Shown one piece after another: positions 43,236 through 50,564 of a stretch of DNA of 50,564 bases. The translations under genes were made by a program, and so were the position numbers. The stretch covers positions 1-50,564 of the forward strand of contig CAJTFE010000023.1 in the NCBI GenBank assembly GCA_910575725.1. Reading direction: 5' to 3'. This stretch comes from Clostridia bacterium. GTDB taxonomy: Bacteria; Bacillota; Clostridia; Lachnospirales; Lachnospiraceae. Each line of letters starts with the position of its first letter. Position 1 is the stretch's first letter. Below the pieces are notes generated by a model, which saw only the letters and a program-made list of their open reading frames with translations, searched no databases and was not told the DNA's origin.

Positions 43236-43973
43236 TTATCTTCTTATTACACATATTAAACTGACTCCAATAAAAAAATTCTTATGTGCACATATTCTGT
43301 ATTTTTCAGAAACAAATATCCGGTACAATAAGTAATTCAGGAAGCTGTCGCTAAATCCATACTCTAAACGGCTGCCAGAATTATCAAGCTTTAATAAATT
43401 TTCAATTTTACGAACCAAGAAAACAATAGGAAAAAACCAAAAATTATAATAACTGCAATATTCCACTTTCAGTCCACTGGCTTTAATCAGATTTTCAAGC
43501 TGTGGTTTTGTATAGCGCCGTTTATGCATACAATTTTTATCATGTGCACTCCAAAGCATATTCAAAGCTGGTACTGTAATCACGCATACCGCTCCTTTAT
43601 TCAGCATATTCTTTATGTTTATCAATGCTTTCCTATCATCTTCCACATGTTCCAAAACATCCAAGGCAATTCCATAATCATACATCTTATTTGAAACATA
43701 TCTCTGCAAATCCGCCTGCTCTAATCTCCCACTAAAATTCATTCTGCAGTATTCCAATGCCTCTTCTGAAAAATCAATGCCTGTAACTGCCCCATACTTT
43801 GAAAGAACTTCAAGCATAACGCCGCAGCCACAGCCGATATCCACTATCTGATAATCACTTTTCTTTTTAAGCCCATATTTTTCCAATATCCCTAAAACAA
43901 TTTCATACTTTGACTTAAAATACCAATGATACGTTTCTGTCTCATACATTGATTTATACATTTCTTTTTTCAT
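43236..43973 (-). CDS. SAM-dependent methyltransferase of the glycan cluster
   Basis: 245 residues. YQIVDIGCGCGVMLEVL is motif I; GIALDVLEHVEDDRKAL and CVITVPALNMLWSAHD follow, as in UbiE/Methyltransf_11 enzymes that often act on sugars of surface glycans. The C-terminus has a hydrophobic segment (NFFIGVSLICVI), suggesting membrane association. The ATG shares one base with the stop of the upstream DUF6044 gene. AT-rich. Confidence 0.82.
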   Translation of the reverse strand: MKKEMYKSMYETETYHWYFKSKYEIVLGILEKYGLKKKSDYQIVDIGCGCGVMLEVLSKYGAVTGIDFSEEALEYCRMNFSGRLEQADLQRYVSNKMYDYGIALDVLEHVEDDRKALINIKNMLNKGAVCVITVPALNMLWSAHDKNCMHKRRYTKPQLENLIKASGLKVEYCSYYNFWFFPIVFLVRKIENLLKLDNSGSRLEYGFSDSFLNYLLYRIFVSEKYRICAHKNFFIGVSLICVIRR

Positions 43974-45730
43974 TAATATTGAACCTCGTACAAATAAATT
44001 AACAAATCTGTCAGTTCACTACGGAACACATTTTTCAGGCACAGATGACTGCTGCCTGCGTTAAGAATTTCATACGCAGACATTACATACCTTCCGCCCA
44101 TTTTTTTCAGCTGTAAGCCATTTATCTCCAGATCATTTAATGCCAATCCTGTATCTACAAATTTATCATTTTTCAAAACATCCGTTCCATCTTTCCCCAA
44201 TTCCGCCACAAACATATAACATCTGCTTCCCCATAAATCAAAATATTCTTTACATACCTCATCTTTATCTAACTCCTTCTCTATAATCTTTCTAAAAAAT
44301 CTTTTATATTCCGCTGAATAGTTTACAGAATATCCGTCCAGACAATAAAAACCGTTATACAAAGCAACTCCCGGAGAAATGCCAATGTTCACCACTCTAT
44401 AGGAGCTCTGCGATACTCCAATATAATTTCTAATCCTTGCATATAATTCCTCATCGTAATATTCCTTCCAAGAGCATTGATTTACTTCTTCCCCGATCAG
44501 GCTCCTGACATTTGCCTGATAGCAGCTATTATATTTATAGTTTATATCTGCTATACGCAAAACACATATACCAATTATGATATTTACCATTATTCGTTTC
44601 AGATGAAGCAAAGAAGCAAGGATCGAAAAAAGCAGCTGTAATGTAATTGCATAAATCGTAAACCAAATCGTTGGATATAACACATACAGTCTGCTTTGAA
44701 ACGACTTCAAAATATTAAGATGATTTCTTAATTCAACACCCGCTTCTCCATTATAAATATTTTCAAATATGCCAATGCACATGCTTAGGACAATGCATGC
44801 GCACAAATATTTTACTAGCTTTTTTTGATATCTGTTAAGCCGGGTAAACAAAAGAATTCCAATCCCAGTTATGATTAACACCGGAACCACAAAGGATTCC
44901 TGATTGCTTGGAAAATGGTAGCTATTTTGCGATAAGATATCCTTTATTCCCCATCTGGCAGTTATTGGTTCCAATCTCCAATCCACACGATGGCTTGTTT
45001 GCTTAAACAAGCTGAAAAAAGTATAATAATGTGTTGTCAAATAGCAGATACACAATATTGTACCGGCCAAAAATATATTTCTGTTATAACGCTTTTTATA
45101 ATTTAAATACAAAAAAACTATGCATAAATATATAATTATAATATATCCCGAATATACAAGTGACGATGATAATCCATAAAGAAAAATTGCTATCCAAGCC
45201 TTTCTATCCGCCTTTGCTTCACATAAAGAATGAATCGCCCATAATACAAATGGAATTCCCATTGCACTTAGCCCCTGATTTGGATAAAATGGCATTACTG
45301 CATATAAAAATGAAATTCCAAATGAAATCCAACGATTATTATTTTCAAAAAATAAATTCAGTAATAAAAATACACCGCAAAAGGCAAAAATAGAAATTAA
45401 AATTATCGAAGCAATATAAGCAGTAACGGGTTCCAATATTGCAAAAAGTACCACCGTCAAAAAAGAACTTGTCTGTATGGCTCCTCTTAAAGCCCCGTTA
45501 AATAACTCTGGTATCAATATATTTGTACTCGTAATTAATTGACTGTTAAGCTTAAAATATGGAATATCTACCTCCAGGGCATCATGTATTATAAATACTG
45601 CATTATCTTTCAAAATAATAATCGGAGAATAATACAGGAATATCAAAAGAATCCCGATTAAAAACCATAATTCCTGGTTTTTCCTTTTTTTCTGTAAAAT
45701 TCTTGCAATGCGTTCTCTTAATCTAATCAT
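43973..45730 (-). CDS. DUF6044-type polytopic membrane protein of glycan clusters
   Basis: 585 residues with about ten membrane helices: an N-terminal helix (FLIGILLIFLYYSPIII), an extracytoplasmic loop with IIHDALEVDIPYF, then many helices and a C-terminal soluble part. The layout resembles GT-C/YfhO-like lipid-linked sugar transferases; I recall the family as DUF6044, seen in polysaccharide loci. The sequence is markedly AT-rich, unlike the flanking housekeeping genes. It overlaps pseG by 4 bases. Probably transfers or exports the sugar made by this cluster; that is inference. Confidence 0.78.
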   Translation of the reverse strand: MIRLRERIARILQKKRKNQELWFLIGILLIFLYYSPIIILKDNAVFIIHDALEVDIPYFKLNSQLITSTNILIPELFNGALRGAIQTSSFLTVVLFAILEPVTAYIASIILISIFAFCGVFLLLNLFFENNNRWISFGISFLYAVMPFYPNQGLSAMGIPFVLWAIHSLCEAKADRKAWIAIFLYGLSSSLVYSGYIIIIYLCIVFLYLNYKKRYNRNIFLAGTILCICYLTTHYYTFFSLFKQTSHRVDWRLEPITARWGIKDILSQNSYHFPSNQESFVVPVLIITGIGILLFTRLNRYQKKLVKYLCACIVLSMCIGIFENIYNGEAGVELRNHLNILKSFQSRLYVLYPTIWFTIYAITLQLLFSILASLLHLKRIMVNIIIGICVLRIADINYKYNSCYQANVRSLIGEEVNQCSWKEYYDEELYARIRNYIGVSQSSYRVVNIGISPGVALYNGFYCLDGYSVNYSAEYKRFFRKIIEKELDKDEVCKEYFDLWGSRCYMFVAELGKDGTDVLKNDKFVDTGLALNDLEINGLQLKKMGGRYVMSAYEILNAGSSHLCLKNVFRSELTDLLIYLYEVQY

Positions 45731-46764
45731 CTCTTTTTTATTTGGCAGATACTCTTTGCAATACGCTCCGCACCCTTCCCATCTATCCTTTGTCTCATCG
45801 CTTCCGATACCCTGCTTCGATATGAAAAATCCCGATATTTCCCATCCAGCAGCCCTGTTATTCTCTCTATAACAGGCTCACGCCTCAAATCACCGGCATA
45901 TTCCATTATCCCTTCCTGCTGAAATACCCTGGCATTCCCCTGCTGGTTATCCGCTATTGTATAAGTGACAGCCGGCACTCCTGCTGCACACAGTTCATAG
46001 GTTGTTACGCCTGCCGCCGTCACCGCAGCATCTGCCGAAAGCATATATTTCTCTATATCCTTTACCGCTTTATGGAAACGGAGCTTTGGGATTCCTGCAA
46101 ACTTTTCTGTCAGTTCACCATACTTGTCATAATACCTTCCGCATATAATCCGAACTGTTTCCAATGTCTCAAAAAGGGCGCTTTCTGTCAGCTTTTGAGA
46201 AAAATTCCACAAAAAATCATACGGGTCGGCCCCGCCGGAAAGTACAAGCACTTCTTTTATCTCCGGTGATATGATTTTCTGCGGAAGATTTGAAAACTCC
46301 CTGCGCAGAGGCGCATACCTTGTCCCAAGAAGCAGCTTTACATTTGACGGATACCTCTCTTCCAATTCCAGCTCTCTATAATAGTCTGCATAGCAGATGG
46401 TACAATCCACATCATAAACCTCTTTCCCCAAATCATCGATGTACATTACCTTCATAAAACTATGGATTCTTTCAAAGTATGCCCTTGTTACATAATATGA
46501 ATCTGCCAGCAGCAGTCCTATATGATACCTATCGATAACCGCCTGCAGCCGTTCTATCTCTTTCTCCATGTGCTTCCAATCCGTTTGCAGGGAAACAAAT
46601 TCAAATCCCTTCTGCTCAATCAGAGGCCTTGGAAAATCATCCGCAGAAATAAACAACAGCTCCTGGCCTATCTTTCTCAATTCTTCCGCTATGGCAAGGC
46701 ATCTCATAACATGCCCTGTAGCGACAATCTCATTCGCGTCTACCCGTATACCGATTTTCATCAT
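45727..46764 (-). CDS. pseG: UDP-2,4-diacetamido-2,4,6-trideoxy-L-altropyranose hydrolase
   Basis: 345 residues. Glycosyltransferase-B fold with MMKIGIRVDANEIVATGHVMRC, the nucleotide/active-site N-terminus of PseG (GHVMRC His is the catalytic base), followed by LLADSYYV and the C-terminal GVTTYELCAAGVPAV. Releases UDP from the bis-acylated altrose before condensation with PEP. Two bases after the formyltransferase stop. Confidence 0.9.
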   Translation of the reverse strand: MMKIGIRVDANEIVATGHVMRCLAIAEELRKIGQELLFISADDFPRPLIEQKGFEFVSLQTDWKHMEKEIERLQAVIDRYHIGLLLADSYYVTRAYFERIHSFMKVMYIDDLGKEVYDVDCTICYADYYRELELEERYPSNVKLLLGTRYAPLRREFSNLPQKIISPEIKEVLVLSGGADPYDFLWNFSQKLTESALFETLETVRIICGRYYDKYGELTEKFAGIPKLRFHKAVKDIEKYMLSADAAVTAAGVTTYELCAAGVPAVTYTIADNQQGNARVFQQEGIMEYAGDLRREPVIERITGLLDGKYRDFSYRSRVSEAMRQRIDGKGAERIAKSICQIKKR

Positions 46765-46765
46765 T

Positions 46766-47350
46766 TTATATAATGCTTTTTACTACCCTTTCTTTAAATT
46801 CAGTTACTTTCAAATCATAGGTATCTATTACTCTTTTAATCCGTTCTCCATCCTTTAAAGAATGGTAGCTCCCTGTACCCAATGGAACCTTTTTCATCTC
46901 CGGCCAATGGTTATAAAAAGCAAAGGCTTCTTTAAATACTTCTTTTGCCGCTTTGTCCAGTTTTTCATAACTGCTCCGCAGGGTATCACCGGTATCTTCT
47001 CCAGCTAATTTCTGGGCAATGATATAGCCTTTGTCCAGCTCAGCATCCATATAATGCAGCGTTACCCCGCGCGGCGTGCCATCCACAATGCTCCAGATAT
47101 TCGGATCTGCCCCACGGTTCCATGGCAGATAGGAATTATGGATATTCACTGCATTATCCTTTAACGCCTGCAAAATATCTTTTCTTAAAATATATCTATA
47201 CGTATAACTAACCGTTAAATCAAATTTCTGCGCTCTGCACCACAAAACATTTAATTCTTCTGAGCTGCAGACAACTTCATGCCCTTGTTTCCTTAACCAT
47301 TCAAAAAGTTCTATGGCACACTCATTATTATATAAGCAGAGAATCTTCAT
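46766..47350 (-). CDS. Formyltransferase-family protein, PseJ-like candidate
   Basis: 194 residues of the N10-formyltetrahydrofolate-dependent fold. The active site is NIHNSYLPWNRGADPN (Asn, His and the Asp of the D-x-N/G-loop) followed by GVTLHYMDAELDKG, as in Fmt/PurN/WcbR-like enzymes. In Anoxybacillus a similar enzyme (PseJ) formylates the 4-amino group of the pseudaminic acid precursor in place of PseH acetylation. The gene starts 40 bases after the GNAT stop with a weak ribosome site; in a ten-G version of the tract at 47410-47418 the two would overlap as ATGA. Confidence 0.82.
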   Translation of the reverse strand: MKILCLYNNECAIELFEWLRKQGHEVVCSSEELNVLWCRAQKFDLTVSYTYRYILRKDILQALKDNAVNIHNSYLPWNRGADPNIWSIVDGTPRGVTLHYMDAELDKGYIIAQKLAGEDTGDTLRSSYEKLDKAAKEVFKEAFAFYNHWPEMKKVPLGTGSYHSLKDGERIKRVIDTYDLKVTEFKERVVKSII

Positions 47351-47390
47351 GCAGCCGCCTGATGCGCACCCACACCAAGGGTATGGCGCT

Positions 47391-47891
47391 TTACTTTATT
47401 TGACCAATACCCCCCCCCAATTTTTCCTTATACTCAGACATATCAAATTCATATAAGCTGTACTTTTCTATAAATCTGTTTCTTTTAAAACAGCAGACAG
47501 ACGCAGTATTATCTGATTTCACTTTTGCAACAATTTTTTTAACACCGGCGAAGTTTTTATGCACCGCTTCTTTTGCAAGCTCCACAATCAAAGTGCCATA
47601 TCCCAGGCCGCGCTCCTCTTTTGAAATACTGTATCCGATTTCCGCTCTGTCTTTAAAAATGGACAGCCTTATCTGACCGACAGGCTTTTCCCCCAGCATC
47701 ATAATATATTGGAACTGGTTTCTGTCCTGCATCAGCTGTTCAAACCACTTCTGATGTTCTTCGTAAGAAATCGAATCCGAATGGAAAGAATTTTTTCTTA
47801 CCTCTTCTTCGTTTGCCCAATAAAAAAGAAGCTCCATATCCCCCGGCTCTGCTTCTCTCAAATATGGCCCTGTCTGCTTCCTTTCACTCAT
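47391..47891 (-). CDS. pseH: GNAT N-acetyltransferase, PseH-like, with poly-G tract
   Basis: 166 residues. GNAT motif A is visible in ERGLGYGTLIVELAKEAV, motif B near CCFKRNRFIEKYSLYEF. PseH acetylates the 4-amino group of UDP-4-amino-altrose with acetyl-CoA. It starts inside the PseI stop (4-base overlap). The last residues (LGGGIGQIK) are encoded by a run of nine G bases and what follows. Adding one G would extend the protein 21 residues, past AAA, to a TGA that overlaps the formyltransferase ATG. So the end shown may be one of two states, or a sequencing error. Confidence 0.82.
   Translation of the reverse strand: MSERKQTGPYLREAEPGDMELLFYWANEEEVRKNSFHSDSISYEEHQKWFEQLMQDRNQFQYIMMLGEKPVGQIRLSIFKDRAEIGYSISKEERGLGYGTLIVELAKEAVHKNFAGVKKIVAKVKSDNTASVCCFKRNRFIEKYSLYEFDMSEYKEKLGGGIGQIK
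47410..47418 (-). repeat. Nine-base poly-G tract in the GNAT 3' end
   Basis: Nine C bases on the plus strand (G on the coding strand). In the current frame (LGGG) the stop is 9 codons on; one extra G changes to a longer tail ending at 47347-47349 inside the next start codon; one fewer gives a stop within 4 codons. Homopolymer G tracts of this length are typical contingency sites. Confidence 0.7.
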
Positions 47892-48934
47892 TCTGCCGCC
47901 GCATCCTCCAAATCTTTCTTTGTAATTCTCTCTCCCCGAAGGATTTCCCTGCTGCTCTTCTTTCCCAGCAAATCCTTCAGATATTTGGGCGCTATCCCAT
48001 ATCCCGGCCGGATAATCCGAAGGTTCTCATCTGTAAATACTCCGCCTTCTTTAATATCCTCTACCGCAAATACGCTCCGCCGGAATACGGTTGAAGCCTT
48101 CTCCCCTGCCGTCAATGTATAATCAGGCCCTCCGGCAATTAACTTTGCATTCCTTACATCCGCTGCCATCCGGCTGAACTCCTCCAGAGTCATGCTGAAT
48201 TTACTGTCTGCACTTTCTACATCATTCAGACGGACATGCTTTTCGACCACACAGGCGCCCAGAGCTGCGCCCACAACTGCGCCGAGGCTTCCGGCGCTAT
48301 GATCTGACAAGCCCACCGGCACCTTAAATTTTTCTTTCATATGGGGGATATTTCCCAGGTGCATATCCGCCCAGGCTGCCGGATATTCGCTGCAGCATTT
48401 TAATAATACGATCTGCTCGTTGCCCATCCTGTAACATGCGTCAACAGCATCCTGAATCTCTTCCACGCTTCCCATCCCGCAGGAAATAATGACGGGCTTT
48501 CCCTTTGATGCCGTATACTCAATCAGCGGAATGTCTATCAGTTCAAAACTGGCTATTTTATAAGCTTCTATCTGGATACTTTCTAAAAAATCTACCGCGC
48601 TTCTGTCAAAAGGCGTTGACAAAAAATCAACGCCGCATCTTTCGCATTCTTCCTTAATGCGTTCCTGCCATTCCCAGGGCGTACCGGCATCTGTGTATAA
48701 ATCATAGAGCTTGTACCCGTCCCAAAGGCCTCCCTGAATACGAAAATATTCATTGTCACAGTCAATTGTCAAGGTATCCGCCGTGTACGTCTGAATCTTC
48801 ACACAGTCTGCGCCCGCTTTTGCTGACCGGCGGACAAGCTCTAATGCATTCTCAATGTTTCCGCCGTGGTTTGCACTCATTTCGGCAATGATATAAACTT
48901 CATTTTGGTGTATTCTTTCAAAGAGATGAAACAT
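47888..48934 (-). CDS. pseI: Pseudaminic acid synthase (NeuB family)
   Basis: 348 residues from the ATG at 48934 (GCGGAGGCTTAGA before it); an in-frame stretch runs 24 codons further into pseF but lacks a site. NeuB-type TIM barrel with YIIAEMSANHGG, DCVKIQTYTADTLT, STPFDRSAVDFL, KIASFELID and GLSDHSAG (metal ligands), then a C-terminal SAF/antifreeze domain (RRSVFAVEDIKEGGVFTDEN). Condenses the 6-deoxy-altrose with PEP. The SAF domain and pseudaminic neighbours favour PseI over NeuB. Confidence 0.93.
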   Translation of the reverse strand: MFHLFERIHQNEVYIIAEMSANHGGNIENALELVRRSAKAGADCVKIQTYTADTLTIDCDNEYFRIQGGLWDGYKLYDLYTDAGTPWEWQERIKEECERCGVDFLSTPFDRSAVDFLESIQIEAYKIASFELIDIPLIEYTASKGKPVIISCGMGSVEEIQDAVDACYRMGNEQIVLLKCCSEYPAAWADMHLGNIPHMKEKFKVPVGLSDHSAGSLGAVVGAALGACVVEKHVRLNDVESADSKFSMTLEEFSRMAADVRNAKLIAGGPDYTLTAGEKASTVFRRSVFAVEDIKEGGVFTDENLRIIRPGYGIAPKYLKDLLGKKSSREILRGERITKKDLEDAAAE

Positions 48935-48935
48935 T

Positions 48936-49634
48936 CTAAGCCTCCGCTTTCTGGCTGAACAGCCTGTATTTGATCTCTGCCAATTTCCAGTCTGACCAGC
49001 TGTCAATATCCTGGACTTCCTCTTCCGGCATAATCATCGGTACTGTATCCGGCATAACCATGCTGTTGTACTTAAAAAAAGACTCTGTTCTGCAGAAATA
49101 AAACTGGCCGCAGTCATGATACACCGGCTCTAAGTCCTGGCTTCTTGAATTTTCAAATTCCGGATACTTATATGCCGCATACCCGTCTTTCATTACCAGG
49201 CCCCTTTGGGGCGGAAAGCTGAATCTCACAACAGGTATCAGGGAATCTGCCTTTCTGCACTCCAGCAGCTCTTCTGCCTGTTTCAGCTTTTCTGCATTTA
49301 TAAACGGCGCTGTCGGATAAATACAGCAGAAGAATTCAAATTTTTTCCCCTGAGAGGCGTAATTTTCTATTACTTCTTTTAAAACATCTGCTGTAGCTGC
49401 CCAGTCGCTGCTTGCGGCTCCGCTTCGCATAAACGGCACACTTGCTCCGTATTGCTCTGCAATCTCTGCAATTTCTTCACTGTCTGTAGATACCATTACT
49501 TCTTCAAAAATTCCGCTTTGCAAGGCTGCTTCTATGCTGTATGCTATAATCGGTTTTCCGCAAAAATCCTTTATATTCTTTTTCGGTATTCTCTTAGAGC
49601 CGCCCCTGGCTGTGATAATCGCTACTGATGACAT
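48936..49634 (-). CDS. pseF: Pseudaminic acid cytidylyltransferase
   Basis: 232 residues. VAIITARGGSKRIPKKNIK is the CTP-binding signature, MVSTDSEEIA and YPTAPFINAEKL complete the active site. Activates the nonulosonate as CMP sugar. AAGGAGCAGAT before the ATG; one base separates its stop from the pseI start. Confidence 0.93.
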   Translation of the reverse strand: MSSVAIITARGGSKRIPKKNIKDFCGKPIIAYSIEAALQSGIFEEVMVSTDSEEIAEIAEQYGASVPFMRSGAASSDWAATADVLKEVIENYASQGKKFEFFCCIYPTAPFINAEKLKQAEELLECRKADSLIPVVRFSFPPQRGLVMKDGYAAYKYPEFENSRSQDLEPVYHDCGQFYFCRTESFFKYNSMVMPDTVPMIMPEEEVQDIDSWSDWKLAEIKYRLFSQKAEA

Positions 49635-49643
49635 ATCTGCTCC

Positions 49644-50564
49644 TTATTTACGATAATGCTGGACAATTTTCTTCACTGCCCGAATAACATCCTCCACATC
49701 CTGCCCTGTCATCCTTGGATAGAGGGGAATGCTTACAATTCCCTTATAGATCTCCTCTGCATTTGGACACAGCCCCTTCTTATATCCCAGATGCCGGTAG
49801 TAAGGAAACCAGTAAACAGGCACATAGTGAATCTGGCACTGCACATTTTCCGCCGCCATGGCATCATAAAACTGACGTCTTGTACATGCCAGCTTTTCAA
49901 GGTCTAACCGGATAATATACAGGTGCCGGCAGGTATCTGATTCCGGTATCTCCTCCTGCACAATGATTTCCGGAAGCATCTGGAAAGCCTCATTGTACCT
50001 TCTTACAATTTCTTTCCTTCTTTCCGCAAACCGGTCAAGCTTCTTTAACTGGCTCAGCAGCAGCGCTGCCTGAAAATCTGTCATCCGGTAATTATACCCC
50101 AATGAAATCTGCTCATAATACCAGGGGCCTTCATGGGGCCCTTCTTCCATCTGCTCCTCCTCATGGGTTATTCCATGGGTATGGGCCAGAACCAGCTTTT
50201 TATAAAGCTCTCTGTCATTGGACGTGACAGCTCCGCCCTCTCCCGAAGTGATGGTCTTTACCGGATGGAAGGAAAAGCAGGTCATGTCCGCCAGACTGCC
50301 TGCAGGCTTCCCCTCATACTTTGTTCCGATGGAATGGGCGGCATCTTCAATGAAGATAAGCCCATGCTTATCACATATCTCTCTTATTTCCCTGATTTTT
50401 GCAGCCTGCCCGGTAAAATCCACAGCTACAACCGCTTTTGTCTTTTCCGTTATATGGGACTCTATACTGGCAGGGTCGATATTATAAGTCTTCGGATCCA
50501 CATCCGCAAATACCGGCTGTGCACCGCAGTACAAGGCGCAGTTTGCGCTTGCTGCAAAGGTCAG
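49644..50564 (-). CDS. pseC: UDP-4-amino-altrosamine aminotransferase, 5' end outside window
   Basis: 306 residues are present; the N-terminus lies beyond 50564, the frame being open to the edge (reading LTFAASANCALYCGAQPVFADV). DegT/StrS-type PLP aminotransferase: EDAAHSIG, the PLP lysine in FSFHPVKTITSGEGG and YNYRMTDFQAAL. It aminates C4 of the UDP-4-keto sugar made by PseB. PseB itself is presumably just outside the window. Confidence 0.93.
   Translation of the reverse strand: MTFAASANCALYCGAQPVFADVDPKTYNIDPASIESHITEKTKAVVAVDFTGQAAKIREIREICDKHGLIFIEDAAHSIGTKYEGKPAGSLADMTCFSFHPVKTITSGEGGAVTSNDRELYKKLVLAHTHGITHEEEQMEEGPHEGPWYYEQISLGYNYRMTDFQAALLLSQLKKLDRFAERRKEIVRRYNEAFQMLPEIIVQEEIPESDTCRHLYIIRLDLEKLACTRRQFYDAMAAENVQCQIHYVPVYWFPYYRHLGYKKGLCPNAEEIYKGIVSIPLYPRMTGQDVEDVIRAVKKIVQHYRK

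Noticed and set aside
48935..49006. Extended N-terminus of PseI
   Set aside because: The extra 24 residues overlap the end of pseF, are rich in Arg/Gly/Asn and lack a ribosome site; the ATG at 48934 aligns with the family start.

Overview
The window looks like a chromosomal segment of a spore-forming, gut-type member of the Clostridia, most likely Lachnospiraceae. The reasons are a complete spoIIIA sporulation operon, an Rnf complex, an archaeal-type asd, Gram-positive surface proteins with LPXTG-like tails, strong AGGAGG-type ribosome sites, and families common in that group (DUF1836, DUF6044, AAA-ATPase-like/PD-(D/E)XK). Almost every gene is on the minus strand; the one clear plus-strand gene is a PucR/CdaR-like regulator at 15468-16541. 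Organism and functions are read from sequence motifs only; no database search was run.

Layout. 1-432: truncated Rpn/PD-(D/E)XK-like gene. 833-5473: 1546-aa repeat-rich surface protein. 5899-7072: three small genes ending in a retropepsin-like aspartic protease. 7270-14883: a 2136-aa VWA/Cna-B/SpaA adhesin and a 383-aa single-pass partner. 15019-15391: two divergent promoters flanking a 224-bp inverted-repeat element. 16688-19774: a DUF1836 regulator with a likely self-operator, tgt and aroC. 19988-24970: spoIIIAA-AH, with a palindromic repeat inserted between AC and AD. 25282-28157: a metallophosphoesterase, an M15 peptidase lipoprotein and asd. 28323-28874: a YefM/YoeB toxin-antitoxin pair. 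28934-33904: rnfC, a fused rnfD-rnfG, rnfE, rnfA and rnfB. 34070-38378: radA, a small conserved gene and clpC. 38399-38829: 3.4 copies of a 127-bp structured tandem repeat in front of clpC. 38923-42090: an SH3 membrane protein and an AAA-ATPase-like/PD-(D/E)XK protein. 42408-50564: a nonulosonic (pseudaminic-type) acid operon.

How the genes work together. The right end encodes a nearly complete pseudaminic acid pathway: PseC (cut by the window edge), PseF, PseI, a PseH-like GNAT, a PseJ-like formyltransferase and PseG. It is followed by a polytopic DUF6044 protein and two methyltransferases that could assemble or decorate the glycan. Many of the genes in this operon are joined by 1-4 base overlaps. 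The exception is the GNAT-formyltransferase junction, where a run of nine G bases ends the GNAT early; a run of ten would restore an ATGA overlap with the formyltransferase start. The Rnf operon would couple ferredoxin:NAD+ oxidoreduction to ion transport. The spoIIIA operon encodes the forespore-mother cell channel.

The points most worth a second look are the poly-G tract at the acetyl/formyl junction, the 127-bp repeats in front of clpC, the retropepsin-like cassette, the rnfD-rnfG fusion, and three kinds of palindromic element between genes (one of which appears to supply the last codons of aroC).
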